Shown in pieces: positions 10,238-22,152 of a stretch of DNA of 64,000 nucleotides; position 1 is the first letter of the stretch; every line of letters begins with the position of its first letter. The notes beneath the pieces were generated by a model. The model was not told where the DNA came from and made no database searches. It saw only the letters and a program-made list of their open reading frames with translations. The stretch spans positions 2,501-66,500 of the forward strand of contig NC_088315.1 of NCBI RefSeq assembly GCF_910592395.1. The letters are read 5' to 3'. The stretch is from Lineus longissimus. Its lineage: Eukaryota > Nemertea > Pilidiophora > Heteronemertea > Lineidae. The position numbers were made by a program, and so were the translations under genes.

Positions 10238-13200
10238 ATGGGAGCGAGTGCTTCAAAAGAGGAACATGCTACGGACATATTCAACTCAATCCTTGAAGGT
10301 CATGAGGATATTTCAAATTTAAATGGTCAACTAGACTTTTTGGAATATGAGAATCTGGTATTTGAAGGCGGTGGAGCAAAAGGGGTGTCCTACTGCGGAG
10401 CGGTCAGGGTAAGTTATGAATTAGTCGATTTATGCATTGATACATATGATTTTGGTTGGCTTAAATTCAGAGAATTCTGTTACGCTGCTAAAACCTTCGT
10501 TATTAAAGCGTCAACCTTCTAGTACTGGCTGAATGCTGTTACCACTTAGAATCGAATATTCACCCTCAAAGCTGACTGACACGCGAGTTGCCCTTCAACA
10601 AGAAAGGAAGCAGACCAGCATGCCACTGAGTTGAGAGACGCAACCTTCTAAAGTCACCGTCGAGACAAGTTTTATTGATTTGAGCATGTTTTCAATTTGC
10701 ATCTTCGTTGGTGGAAATACTTTGAAGTAGAAAGTTGCGTCCTGCGACTCGGCACTCATCCCCAGTTTCACATGATACGTGTATTTGACATAATGCATAC
10801 ATTAATGCGTTCGCGACCTTGGTGTTAATGATGACCAGCAATAACTATTATTGCTTCGATGTCATCATGTATGAATTGGCTCACCTGCTAATTGCCCATA
10901 GAACTTGTGGTTACTTGCTAAAAAGGGGACCCTCCGCGCAACAGCTCATTCACTTCTCATCTCCCTGGTCTGCAAGTTACACTCTTGCAGGGTGTTTCTC
11001 TGGGAGTAGGCGGACACTCCTTGATAGAGCATTAGAGGAAGGATCTGCTGAAGATTGAGTTTACGTTTTCTCCAAACACTGATGAGACAGATAAATTGTT
11101 ATGAAGGCAAGTAGATGATGATATTATTATCTGCCGTGAAAATGAAAATAACTGACTGTAATGCATCCAGTGGCAGTATTGAACACAACTTCTGTCCGAT
11201 CATCATCATATTTACGGAAATATTCCCATGGCTGAAATTACTCCAATCACCAGAAATTATAACACAGTTATGGGAATTCATATCGTACTTTATAACTTGT
11301 TGATCATACTAATCATTTTTCCCCATTATGTTTTATTCAGATGTTTGTGCATTGCTTGCTCGGTCATTCCCTCGGGTGCAACCGACGCAGAACAGCGCAC
11401 TAGGACAGTATGGCGCTATCACCGTCATATGAATGCACATTTAACGTATACTTGATGATGTTTCTTCACTCTGAACAGAAAAAATAATGGACTCAGAAAT
11501 TTTTTCATCCTTCTGATTCTGAAACATTTTCAAAGCCAAAATTTTTGGGGCTGACGATGTTTCTTCAGTTTGTGCAGAAAAAAAGTGACAAAAATATTTG
11601 AACTTTTTTTTTCGCTCAAAATGAACCAACATCACCAATATCATCAGTCCCAAAACTTTGTTGACTTTGAAAATTTTTAAAAATTTTGAACTGACTTGAT
11701 TTCTGAAAAAAAGTTTCATCTGTAGCATGAAAAATTTGCCGCAATCAATTTCTTGATAAAAATCATGGCAATATTCGTCTTTTCAGTTCTCATCACACCA
11801 CATTTTAGAATGCTCCAATGTGTTCGCTGATAAACGCTGCCAGAAAAAAAACAGATCCCTCCCGTATATCCTATTTTGGAAAGTGGGAATTAGGTTTATT
11901 CCTAGCATAACCTATAATGTATAGCTAGCCAGTTTGTAAATCCAGATAGGCGTAGTTTGTGTTACGTCTTTGAGTCCTGCGTGGATCCCCTGCAGAGACT
12001 TTGGACTTAAGAAAGTGCCAAAGCTCCAGTCAATCCTCGCTAAGACCAGTATGGTTTCGCAACAGTATCATTTCCTTCATAAATGCAGGCTCTAGAGGAT
12101 GTAGGTCTTCTAAAGAACTTCAAACGTTTCGCCGGGACCAGTGTCGGCTCGATAACTGCTATGATACTAGCAGTGGGAGGCAGCTCAGCTGATGGACTAG
12201 CTGAGGCACTATATGACTTCCAGCATCTCCTCCAGGGTAAGGCATGAACGCTCAACAACGTTATCTATCTTATATAGCCATCCTGTGCAAAACGTTGCAC
12301 TCGTCATCCCACTGACTACGTTTTATAATTGGACTGGAAACAGAAAACAACATCGAGACATGAAAGTCAATTTGTACAGTCATTAATTAGGAGTACAGTT
12401 GTATTGATGTAATACACAAAGTGTATGCTATTAATAGGAATATATCACCAGCATCGCAAGTCTACCGGGAAAGCCTAGAAACCCATAACCCATACCACAA
12501 AATGACACATGAAATACCCACGTCCTCTGTTAAGAGAGATGTAAAACAAAAATTGACGCCAGGACATCCAATGAGAGAAAATATGACAAAAGGTATCTAC
12601 AGATTTTTATCTATTTCTTGAGTGTTGCTTTTCTGCAGACTCCAGTCGGTTGGTCATGCCAATCAACATATGCCGATACTTCGGATGGCACAATGGCGAC
12701 CGAATCATGAAACATCTATACGACAGAGTGGAGCATCTTTCAGGCAACAGACATCTTACATTTGAGGGGGTAAGTGAAATAAACGCCTGAAGTACTGGCG
12801 TGATTCTTGGGGTGTTCATCCAGTTGTAGTTGCCTGACATTACCAATAATGTTGCATATGTTCGTTATTAGTTGCAGCATGTTAGGGTGTCGCGCTTGAT
12901 GTAGTATATTGTTCAGTATAAAGGCCCCAATCCAATTCAGCCTTGCCTTGTCAAATTGGCGCATGCTGCAAGAATTTGACGCCTTCCAAAGCCACACAGA
13001 CTTAATATGTACAGTGTGCTTTCAAGCCATTTTTGTATTTGGGATGCAAAACAGTTTGATGACATTAAGGCCAGCCTTTTTTGTTCCTTGTTTCATGGAC
13101 ATCTCTTCTGAAGAATCAGACGGAAATATAAATAAAACTAAAACTTTTTTCTTAAAAAAAAATGTATTGACTAACTATTTTTCTAGACTCACTAGTTTGT

Positions 13201-16200
13201 GATACATGAACCATCAGGATGACCACAATAGGAGTGTGCTAAAGTGTGTCAAATCAGTGTGAAGATTCAACTGATCACACCAGTAGACCATGTGTTGGCG
13301 GAATAAATAAACCAGCATGATCACTTGAAGCCACACAGCTGATGTGACACGGAAATAATGGCACACGTGGGCAGCACTACTCACCAGTATCATTTTTTAA
13401 ATCAGAAATAGCATTATTAAGAACATTTCAAGGTGGACTAGTAGTGTGCCAAATCAGTTTTGTACATCGGCGGGCGGATAATTGTTTTGTTCTTTTCATT
13501 TTTATTAATTTTGAGATCAGTGGATCCGAAAATTGGGGTGGGGGGGAAAAAATTCATTTCCCGAAAATCATCATCGGCGGATCCGCGAAACAAGGAATAA
13601 AAAAAGTCTAGCCTAATTAATATGTAGCATCAACTGCAACAGAATATACTGCTGTTATTGTGAACAACGCACAAATAACAAATTCACTGTAGTGGCTGTA
13701 TGAACGAAAATACTAAGCAAAGTAAACGAGCCTTTTTTGATTTGTAATAACACCTTCAGAACAGTAAACACACAAGTCTCTTAGCCGTTCGACACATCGC
13801 ATCAAGATGGTATGAATGGATATATTATAAAAATGCTGAACAACTATTTGAAAAGATATACATGTACATAAGATATGAAACATGATGTGTGTAGTCTGTG
13901 GCACACGAATGCCACAAAAGTCTGAGGCTCAGACCAAAGGCTGTGACACCAACCCTTAGGTTGACCAACAACAACAGCTCTCGACCAAAGGCTGTGACAC
14001 CAACCCTTAGGTTGACCAACAACAACAGCTCTCGACCAAAGGCTGTGACACCACCCTTAGGTTGACCAACAACAACAGCTCTCGACCAAAGGCTGTGACA
14101 CCAACCCTTAGGTTGACCAACAACAACAGCTCTCGACCAAAGGCTGTGACACCAACCCTTAGGTTGACCAACAACAACAGCTCTCGACCAAAGGCTGTGA
14201 CACCAACCCTTCGGTTGACCAACAACAACAGCTCTCGACCAAAGGCTGTGACACCAACCCTTAGGTTGACCAACAACAACAGCTCTCGACCAAAGGCTGT
14301 GACACCAACCCTTCGGTTGACCAACAACAACAGCTCTCGACCAAAGGCTGTGACACCAACCCTTCGGTTGACCAACAACAACAGCTCTCGACCAAAGGCT
14401 GTGACACCAACCCTTCGGTTGACCAACAACAACAGCTCTCCACCAAAGGCTGTGACACCAACCCTTCGGTTGACCAACAACAACAGCTCTCGACCAAAGG
14501 CTGTGACACCAACCCTTCGGTTGACCAACAACAACAGCTCTCGACCAAAGGCTGTGACACCAACCCTTAGGTTGACCAACAACAACAGCTCTCGACCAAA
14601 GGCTGTGACACCAACCCTTCGGTTGACCAACAACAACAGCTCTCTAAAGACGTTTTCTCTTCTCATTTTATAGATGATACTAAATTATCCTTGATCGACA
14701 TTCCTTTCAGTTGTACAAGATGCGAGGTATCGAACTTTGTGTTGTCGTAACGAATCTGAGTAGCTGTTCAGAGGAATATTTCCACCCGAAGACCACGCCA
14801 GATCTTCCAATAGCTCTTGCAGTGAGGATGTCCATATCGATACCGGGTAAGAATACATCCAATATCTGGGTCACTTACAGCAGTCTTTGCCATTTTGACC
14901 GTGGATCGTTGTTTGTTACCGTTATTTTCAATTCGTCATTATCTTATATACCGTTTCAACTGACAACGCTACGTCATCTACTCTTTCCATCTTATGTGTT
15001 AGCATGCAAGGAACCTTCGTCCGTACACAACGTTGTAGGAACCTAATGGTAGAATAGGAGACACTGAATCTGGTGATAACGCTTACCGAGTGTTCGCCAA
15101 TTTACCAATATCAAACGTATTACATAGGCGTAGTGTATTTCGTCTAATAATAAAGCAAATACAATGATACGCTATGATAGTTCGATATTCCATCTATAAA
15201 TGACACAGGTAACATTGCTATTAGTTTCTTCTCGTCTACAGTTTTGTTTAAGCCCCAGATAAGACACGACAATATGAGACAAGAGCGGCACGTCTACGTG
15301 GACGGTGGTTTATGTAATAACTACCCACTGGCCGCATTTGATGGTAAGTGATCTACGAGGACGGTGGTTTAAGTAATAACAACCCACTGGCCGCATTTGA
15401 TGGCAAGTGATCTACGAGGACGATGGTTTAAGTAATAACAACCCACTGGCCGCATTTGATGGCAAGTGATCTACGAGGACGGTGGTTTAAGTAATAACAA
15501 CCCACTGGCCGCATTTGATGGCAAGTGATCTACGAGGACGATGGTTTATGTAATAACTACCCACTGGCCGCATTTGATGGTAAGTGATCTACGAGGACGG
15601 TGGTTTAAGTAATAACAACCCACTGGCCGCATTTGATGGCAAGTGATCTACGAGGACGGTTGTTTAAGTAATAACAACCCACTGGCCGCATTTGATGGCA
15701 AGTGATCTACGAGGACGATGGTTTAAGTAATAACAACCCACTGGCCGCATTTGATGGCAAGTGATCTACGAGGACGGTGGTTTAAGTAATAACAACCCAC
15801 TGGCCGCATTTGATGGCAAGTGATCTACGAGGACGATGGTTTAAGTAATAACAACCCACTGGCCGCATTTGATGGTAAGTGATTTAGGGGATGATGATTT
15901 AAGTAATAATAACCGACTAGCCGCATTCGTTAGTGGTCTGTGTGGTTTATGTGATAAAGTCACACACTTGCCGTATTTGACAGTATGCTGCTTGAGGTTC
16001 AAGCCCAATGCTTTCTTCAAAAAATAATGTCGTAAATAATCCAATTAGGTTTCCATACAATTAACACTTTTTATGGCCTGACTAACAGTTGAAGCTGATG
16101 CTATCTGCAGATGATGCTACCAGGAAGATATCCACCGAGTGATATATAATTAACGTTAGGCCATATTATACATCAGATCGAGGAATGGGGTGGGATAAAC

Positions 16201-16859
16201 CACGAGAAATCAGAATTAGCCATCCATTGGAAATGTTAGAACTGACCATGGCCGCGATTTCTAGGTTGATACCCTCAGATTACTCAAAAGCGAACTTAAT
16301 ATTACTCCCCGACTACTAACTGCTCCCCAAACTAGTAACAAGATTGTTACCAGGCTCTCCTGAGAAACATGGGGTTGTAATAATAAAACACACTGGTCAT
16401 CCAAGATTACCTATCATATTCCTATCCAGGTTGGTTTCTGAGCATGAACAAAGAGGATAGTTTCTTCCATATGATAGGCAGCAAGGTGCCGAGGTTTGGC
16501 ACGATTAACAACAAGACACTGGGCTTGCTGGTGGTGAGTATCAACAAGGCTCGAGATGGATCAGTACCAAATCTTGCCAGTCAACATAAAATGATCGCAA
16601 AGACGAAGAAAAAACATGTCACATGAATGAATGTAGAACAATTTGTATTTTGAGAAGGTGAACAAATCTTCAAAGCGGCCACCACGAGTAGCCCGCACTG
16701 TGTTCTCCGACTCCTCCTGGTTTCTCATAACATAACGACTTTCATTATGCTTGCACTTTATTACCAGTTTGATGCTCACGAATCGGAGACCGACGAAGAC
16801 GTATATCTAAAGAGGTACAGGGACAAGATGCCGGAACGACCAAAGACTCACCTAGCAGT
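10238..16859 (+). CDS. Patatin catalytic domain exons (1-7)
   Basis: These exons encode about residues 1-294. The oxyanion-hole loop GGGAKG is at 44-49, the nucleophile elbow GTSVG at 73-77 with Ser75, and the catalytic Asp motif DGG at 216-218, in the order and spacing expected of patatins. A hydrophobic strand (LVFEGGG) precedes the glycine loop and a helix (SITAMILAV) follows the serine, as in the family fold. Exon 4 carries LPIALAVRMSISIP, the conserved helix and Pro turn before the Asp loop. Intron 3 carries a 51-bp minisatellite, and intron 5 starts inside a 59-bp array that copies the Asp motif and the splice donor. Confidence 0.9.
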
Positions 16860-19716
16860 GTAAGTTATAGTTGAGCACTTGACCGGGATGGAGTAATAAG
16901 TTTCCTTTCGGGAAACGACAGTGCTGCAAACGGGCATTCGGACTAGTTAACATACCACACTTTGTCTGGTTAACTAGTCACGCCCTGTGCATTCCTCAAA
17001 ATGTAAGCGTTGCTTGATTTCAGACGAAATGGGAAGGCAGTTGACAAAAAGATGGAAAAACTTCTGAGACGGTACAAAACTATGGACGCAGCTAAAAACT
17101 TTCTTGATCTGTTATCAAAGTGTGACCTTGACCGGAGCGGCACGATATCACTCATAGAGTTCAAACAGGCAATTGAGAAGGTCAAGGTCAGTACACGTCT
17201 CAGCAAAAAGGCCTATCTCATTGAACGAAAACAGGGAATGAACATCATTTGGCACTTCCAGGTTCCAGGTTCCGAGTTTAACAGTGTAAAGAAAATGATT
17301 CAAACAGATCTATTAACTTCAAGTGATAGATTATCCTCATTTGCAGTCATTAACCCTAATAGATGGAGCTGTAGCTATCAACAAAATACAAATAAAGCTC
17401 GGGTGAAGATCTGCAAATACATGATGATTGTATGTTGAATGTATTTCATTATAACTTGCAGACAGGTCAAGTGAGCTCAGAGGAATGGGAGCTTCTGTTT
17501 GGGGTCAATCCCTCACAGATGGACCCAGAGCAGTTGTTCCGTGATATTGACGTTAATTCAGACAATGAGGTGGGTCCAATGTACTTCTGAGGTTAATATT
17601 CCTCACCGATTTCATCCATGTTTGGAAGAATAACACAACGATTATCTTGTTAAAGTAAACAAAGGGTCTACCTGCTTCTTCCTCACCATTACACCCGAAC
17701 AGTGGAGTGATCGAGCCAGATCAGAATGAGGTTCGGAACGTTACACGTCCAAATCTGACATAAAACAATCAAACAGATGTGGGCTGATATTCTTTGATGA
17801 TCCATTCTACAGATATCGTTCAATGAATTTCTCGCCTTCATGGCGAAGAAGGGTGTTCCCCTACGTGAGATGATGATAGAGGGCGTTCCACACATGGACA
17901 TTCAGTCAGTTGGAAGCTTCTTCGCATCATTACTCGAGACCAACATGTTTGTGATGAAGAAACTACTTGCAAAGGTAACAATCCTAATCAAACGAATGAC
18001 CTCAATTAACGAGGATGACCAGCTTTCCCTGTAGCTCGTCAGTACCTTTCACAACATGCGCTCTGTTTTCAAAGGCCGTTTTAAAAGACCCTTTCACTGA
18101 TCCCTTAAACTATACGTCAGCTGCATGGTCCACGGCCGAGCACATAATTCCTTTATAATTATCACTTGCTTCTTCAGAGGTAGATGACATCGGCCTGATC
18201 TACTCAATTTGTTTCAGTATCAAAGTCTCTTTTCAGCCAGGCGACAGCGATAGGAGTATTGGTATCTACACCGACTATGTTGGGACTGTGGACTTCGCCA
18301 TGCAGATGGAGGACAAGGCGTATTTAGTCAAGGTATGTTATTGGTCGTCTTTCCCTGGCTTGGGTGGGAGAGTGCGGATAATCACTGGCAAGTGAAACAA
18401 GCCGATGGCTTAATGTCTTTTCACTGGTGAACGATGGATGACAAGGAGCATCTTGTCAAGGTGAACAACCATCAAATCTGGATGGACCAAGGCGCAAAAT
18501 TCTTAGGAGCCTTACATATTTCCGTGTCAAGTCAGCTCTTTACCATAAGCGTCGCCAGTGGTTAAAATGCTTAGCTCAATGTCTCATCTCCTGGTGTGTA
18601 GGAAGGTCAATGGAATAACCGCCTAAGTCAAGCTTGGGACTTAGGCAGATTTACCTTGGCGATTGATTTTCCGAGTTTCTGTTTGCTTTCCTTGGTTTTT
18701 TATCCTTGGAGATATGGCTGGAGCTAGGGGGCTGACTTGGGGCCCGAACGAGACTCGCTCTCACAGTTTGGAGGGATGAGGACGTTGAGGCCCAATTAGA
18801 AGGGGTAAGGAGGAACCTGCCCGTTTAGTTCTCATTATTCTCCATTCCAACATGGAAGGGATGACCTTGACCCGTCAGAACAGCTACCCTTATCGCTATT
18901 TATATAACGATGCCAGTATGAACGGTTATATGTATGGTGTTAAACCGATACAGGGCAGGGGCATTTTTACCGTTGGGAGAGGGGGCGATTTAACGGGAAA
19001 GATTCACGGAAAACGGTCCGAAAACGCTTTAGGTGTGAACACGGCTATTGATTATCAACCCATGGGATATGCTTCAACCATGCGCCAACGACCTACAGGA
19101 ATAAGTTGCAAGTGAGAATACTCGTCGAGTACTTAATTTGAGCGCTTTCCAAGCACCAGTTGTCTTCCATTTGGACTTCACGATGATTATAGTTTCTCGT
19201 CTCGTTCTGTAAATCAGCACAAATAATGTCTTACGTGGCTAAAATTCATACTTCTTTCGATTTCTTTAGCACGGATGGTTAGCAGCTGTCGCCTTCTTAA
19301 GGGAGAAACTCAAATCAAAGGGAAAAGTCGCCGGGGGATCAGCAAGTGACTCGTACACAGTAAAATGTGCCTAGCATTGAAGTCCTTGTCATGAGTGGAT
19401 GATGTCAACATGGTCAGCCAGTACTCTGGTCGGAGCACAGACTTTAGGCTGGGGAGAAACGTTTGAAATTTCCACCTAGACATGTAGCTGCCATTGACAG
19501 CGGAAATAAATAAATATGGAAGCGGTTCTTTGAGCCCTACAGTATGAAAGGGTTGCCTTACATTGCGAAAGAGAGAAAAGTGAGCAGCTTCGTGAAGCAT
19601 TGCAGTGGGAAAGGAGCCAGAGGGAACAGGTGGAAAGAGAACTGCGCTATCTAAAGCCGCAGCAAGTGCAGCAAGTAGCGGAGCCTCCAGCTGTCACTGC
19701 GATTGTTCACCATTAA
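10238..19716 (+). CDS. Patatin-like phospholipase with EF-hand pair
   Basis: Twelve exons join in perfect phase: 10238-10408, 12089-12236, 12639-12769, 14711-14846, 15242-15343, 16430-16533, 16768-16859, 17024-17186, 17462-17569, 17813-17974, 18237-18332 and 19270 onward. The last exon either reads to a stop at 19374 (505 residues) or splices at 19326 to 19543-19716 (547 residues). The first part is a patatin Ser-Asp lipase and the second a calcium-binding EF-hand pair, so the likely role is Ca2+-responsive acyl-ester hydrolysis of membrane lipids. The second ATG was chosen because its context (ACCATGG) is far better than that of the ATG at 10211. It also gives MGASASK, a textbook N-myristoylation start with Gly2 and Ser6. 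Fatty acylation and calcium gating are inference; no transmembrane segment or signal peptide is visible. Confidence 0.88.
11480..11720. repeat. AT-rich dispersed repeat, copy 3
   Basis: This copy lies in patatin intron 1 (10409-12088). It contains the CAAAATGAACCAACATCACC and ATCATCAGTCCCAAAA words of the family. Confidence 0.7.
13932..14645. repeat. 51-bp minisatellite in patatin intron 3
   Basis: Fourteen units of 51 bp begin GACCAAAGGCTGTGACACCA; one unit has lost a base at about 14053. Two sequence classes (CTTAGG or CTTCGG in the middle) alternate irregularly. The array ends 65 bp before exon 4 and contains no splice signal of its own. The unit is 17 codons long, so it leaves frames of up to about 220 codons open; those are artefacts. 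Confidence 0.95.
15301..15985 (+). repeat. 59-bp minisatellite spanning the patatin exon 5 donor
   Basis: Ten units start at 15301 and every 59 bp to 15832, and two decayed units extend to about 15985. Each unit contains the last 43 bp of exon 5 (Asp-Gly-Gly codons through CATTTGATG), the donor and 16 bp of intron. Unit 1 is the true exon end. Units 1, 5 and 10 keep GTAAGT, while the others read GCAAGT. Units 3, 5, 8 and 10 have GACGATGG, which breaks the DGG motif. The unit is not a multiple of three and each copy reaches TGA soon after the donor, so retention would truncate the protein. Confidence 0.93.
17024..17974 (+). CDS. EF-hand pair exons of the patatin gene (8-10)
   Basis: Exon 8 (17024-17186) encodes a basic linker and EF-hand 1 with loop DLDRSGTISLIE at residues 329-340; all ligand positions (1, 3, 5, 7, 9, 12) and the Gly at 6 are canonical. 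EF-hand 2 is split by an intron: exon 9 (17462-17569) ends in DVNSDNE and exon 10 (17813-17974) begins ISFNE. This gives loop 379-390 with Asn in place of Gly at position 6 but a good Glu12. The downstream part of exon 10 is a Met-rich amphipathic helix. Spacing between loops (50 residues) is slightly longer than in calmodulin. Confidence 0.9.
18237..18465 (+). repeat. Patatin exon 11 with decayed duplicate of its 3' end
   Basis: Exon 11 is 18237-18332 (ends ATTTAGTCAAG|GTATGT). About 130 bp downstream, at 18430-18462, the intron contains ATGGATGACAAGGAGCATCT followed by TGTCAAG|GTGAAC. It would read MDDKEHLVK against MEDKAYLVK at the real exon end and again abuts a GT. This is a diverged copy of the exon-intron junction, not an exon: no acceptor precedes it. 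Confidence 0.6.
18852..19115 (+). other. Unassigned 87-codon open frame in patatin intron 11
   Basis: The ATG has a good context (CAACATGG) and the frame is rich in Tyr, Gly and Arg (RQNSYPYRYLYNDAS near the start) with no low-complexity repeat. It has no acceptor at its start and no recognised family. It could be a retained fragment of a mobile element, a small nested gene or chance. Confidence 0.2.
19543..19716 (+). CDS. Candidate terminal coiled-coil exon of the patatin gene
   Basis: After the acceptor GCCCTACAG the phase-0 frame runs 57 residues to TAA and is dense in Glu, Arg and Gln (CEREKSEQLREALQWERSQR), then ends in a Gln/Val/Pro tail. It would continue naturally from exon 12, whose ...FLREKLKSKGK is also helical. 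The only phase-compatible donor there, AAAA|GTCGCC at 19326/19327, is weak. Without this splice exon 12 stops at 19374 after a Gly/Ser tail. The biased composition in exactly the acceptor frame favours a real exon. Confidence 0.5.
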   Translation, partial: YERVALHCEREKSEQLREALQWERSQREQVERELRYLKPQQVQQVAEPPAVTAIVHH

Positions 19717-20380
19717 TGATACGAGAATTGATGCGACTACATACAATGTAGAATGACTTATCCCGGTGTATCTGATCACGAAACATTTCACTCCAATGAG
19801 AGGCGATGCATTATAAACATTTTGTATGAATAGATGGCGACGCGATGACAGGAGTACTCGGATGATCATGATTGACGCTTCGACGCATCAATTGTTTTTT
19901 TCCGTGCTGGACGCAGCGCGGCGAACATTAACTATACAAACTCTAACACAACACGCCTGCTTTGCTTCACATACACTGCTATATGGCAATACGTAATCAG
20001 TTTCAATGTGCCCTAGAATTTTTTTGAGAAATTATGTGGAAGTGCACAACTTGTCATCACTCACCAATTTGGCTGCCGGCTATGGACTTGCTGCTGGGTC
20101 CGTGAACGGTATGGCTGCTCCTCTTAACACCTCGTCAAAGAAGTTCAGTTGTGACGTACAGTAGCAATGTGTCCTGCATATTTACAAAAGAAGGCATCAT
20201 GTATGACAATCATATATTATTTTATTCAATTCATTATCTATACAATTTTGGGTTTAAAGGTTTATTCACATATCACAATATTTCCTTAATTGAACAGGTA
20301 TAAAATCTGTCACTACACAGTGATCACAACTCTGCAAAAACCATCATAATTTGCTGTCGAAATGAACGCAATCGCAGTAC
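19717..20380. other. Intergenic, nothing recognised
   Basis: This is the 3' flank of the patatin gene. AATAAA is not clearly placed after 19716 and no further exon or RNA is seen. The region leads directly into the 64-bp array. Confidence 0.5.
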
Positions 20381-21615
20381 CACAGTCCTAGATGTATTAG
20401 ATGGCCGATCAGGAACACGATGACCAAGCAACTGTCTGCTTAATCACAGTCCTAGATGTATTAGATGGCCGATCAGGAACACGATGACCAAGCAACTGTC
20501 TGCTTAATCACAGTCCTAGATGTATTAGATGGTCGATCAGGAACACGATGACCAAGCAACTGTCTGCTTAATCACAGTCCTAGATGTATTAGATGGCCGA
20601 TCAGGAACACGATGACCAAGCAACTGTCTGCTTAATCACAGTCCTAGATGTATTAGATGGCCGATCAGGAACACGATGACCAAGCAACTGTCTGCTTTAT
20701 CACAGTCCTAGATGTATTAGATGGCCGATCAGGAACACGATGACCAAGCAACTGTCTGCTTAATCACAGTCCTAGATGTATTAGATGGCCGATCAGGAAC
20801 ACGATGACCAAGCAACTGTCTGCTTAATCACAGTCCTAGATGTATTAGATGGCCGATCAGGGACAAGATGACCAAGCAACTGTCTGCTTTATCACAGTCC
20901 TAGATGTATTAGATGGCCGATCAGGGACAAGATGACCAAGCAACTGTCTGCTTTATCACAGTCCTAGATGTATTAGATGGCCGATCAGGGACAAGATGAC
21001 CAAGCAACTGTCTGCTTTATCACAGTCCTGGATGTATTAGATGGCCAATCAGGGACACGATGACCAAGCAACTGTCTGCTTTATCACAGTCCTAGATGTA
21101 TTAGATGGCCGATCAGGGACACGATGACCAAGCAACTGTCTGCTTTATCACAGTCCTAGATGTATTAGATGGCCGATCAGGAACACGATGACCAAGCAAC
21201 TGTCTGCTTAATCACAGTCCTAGATGTATTAGATGGCCGATCAGGAACACGATGACCAAGCAACTGTCTGCTTAGTCACAGTCCTAGATGTATTAGATGG
21301 CCGATCAGGAACACGATGACCAAGCAACTGTCTGCTTAATCACAGTCCTAGATGTATTAGATGGCCGATCAGGGACACGATGACCAAGCAACTGTCTGCT
21401 TTATCACAGTCCTAGATGTATCAGATGGCCGATCAGGGACACGATGACCAAGCAACTGTCAACTTAGTCACAGTCCTAGATGTATTAGATGGCCGATCAG
21501 GGACAAGATGACCAAGCAACTGTCTGCTTTATCACAGTCCTAGATGTATTAGATGGCCGATCAGGAACACGATGACCAAGCAACTGTCTGCTTTATCACG
21601 GTCCTAGATGTATTA
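20381..21615. repeat. 64-bp minisatellite, about 19 copies
   Basis: Units begin CACAGTCCTAGATGTATTAG and repeat every 64 bp from 20381. Variants (GGAACACG, GGGACAAG, GGGACACG; CTTAATCA, CTTTATCA or CTTAGTCA at the joint) occur in blocks. For example, three adjacent GGGACAAG units lie around 20860-21000, a sign of segmental expansion inside the array. It has no coding or splice content. Confidence 0.95.
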
Positions 21616-22152
21616 ATCAAAGTTTGCCAACTGGTGAGATAACAGTAAGAAATACTTACATCCTAGTTTGAATGATTGAAGCTTTCCAATTGTCTGCAGA
21701 TAAACAATTGTGTTGTACTGATGCAAAACCTAACATCATCTTGGCTGGGTGAGACTCATATGCAAAAAAGCGTATCCCTGTTCAAATCTCAATGATTTAA
21801 AAATGTTAAGATTGTAGGGGGATGGTAAAGACAAACAGCCGAGACAGTAAGACCTCCACACTTGGAACAAAAGACAAAATGACTGAAGTACCAGAGCGTA
21901 TTCTCAGTGTGTGCAACCGCCGGCCCAATAATCTACCAATAAATCTATTAATCAATCATTTCAGTATGATATCCCCATTTTGAAACCTAGTCATTGAACT
22001 CGGATGCTTATCATTACATGAGATCAAACTGTAGAATTCTTCAAATTTGTTATCATTGTAATATCGCACGCATGTGTAGTTGACAGTGCATTCACATTCA
22101 CCTACCATTCATAAAGAAATATCTAGACTTATCAAATGTCATTTTAAATGTA
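21616..22152. other. Intergenic, nothing recognised
   Basis: AT-rich DNA with no open frame or repeat of note. If the exon at 22153-22538 belongs to a - strand transcript, this would be its 3' untranslated region and flank. Confidence 0.4.

Noticed and set aside
10211-10240. Upstream ATG at 10211 as the patatin start
   Set aside because: Its context is poor; the ATG at 10238 has ACCATGG and creates a myristoylation motif.
14007-14673. Open frames of about 200 codons on both strands
   Set aside because: They are produced by the 51-bp (17-codon) minisatellite; the peptides are pure 17-residue repeats without start or splice context.
20381-21615. CRISPR-like look of regularly spaced repeats
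   Set aside because: Units are contiguous and nearly identical over their full 64 bp, with no unique spacers, and the DNA is eukaryotic.
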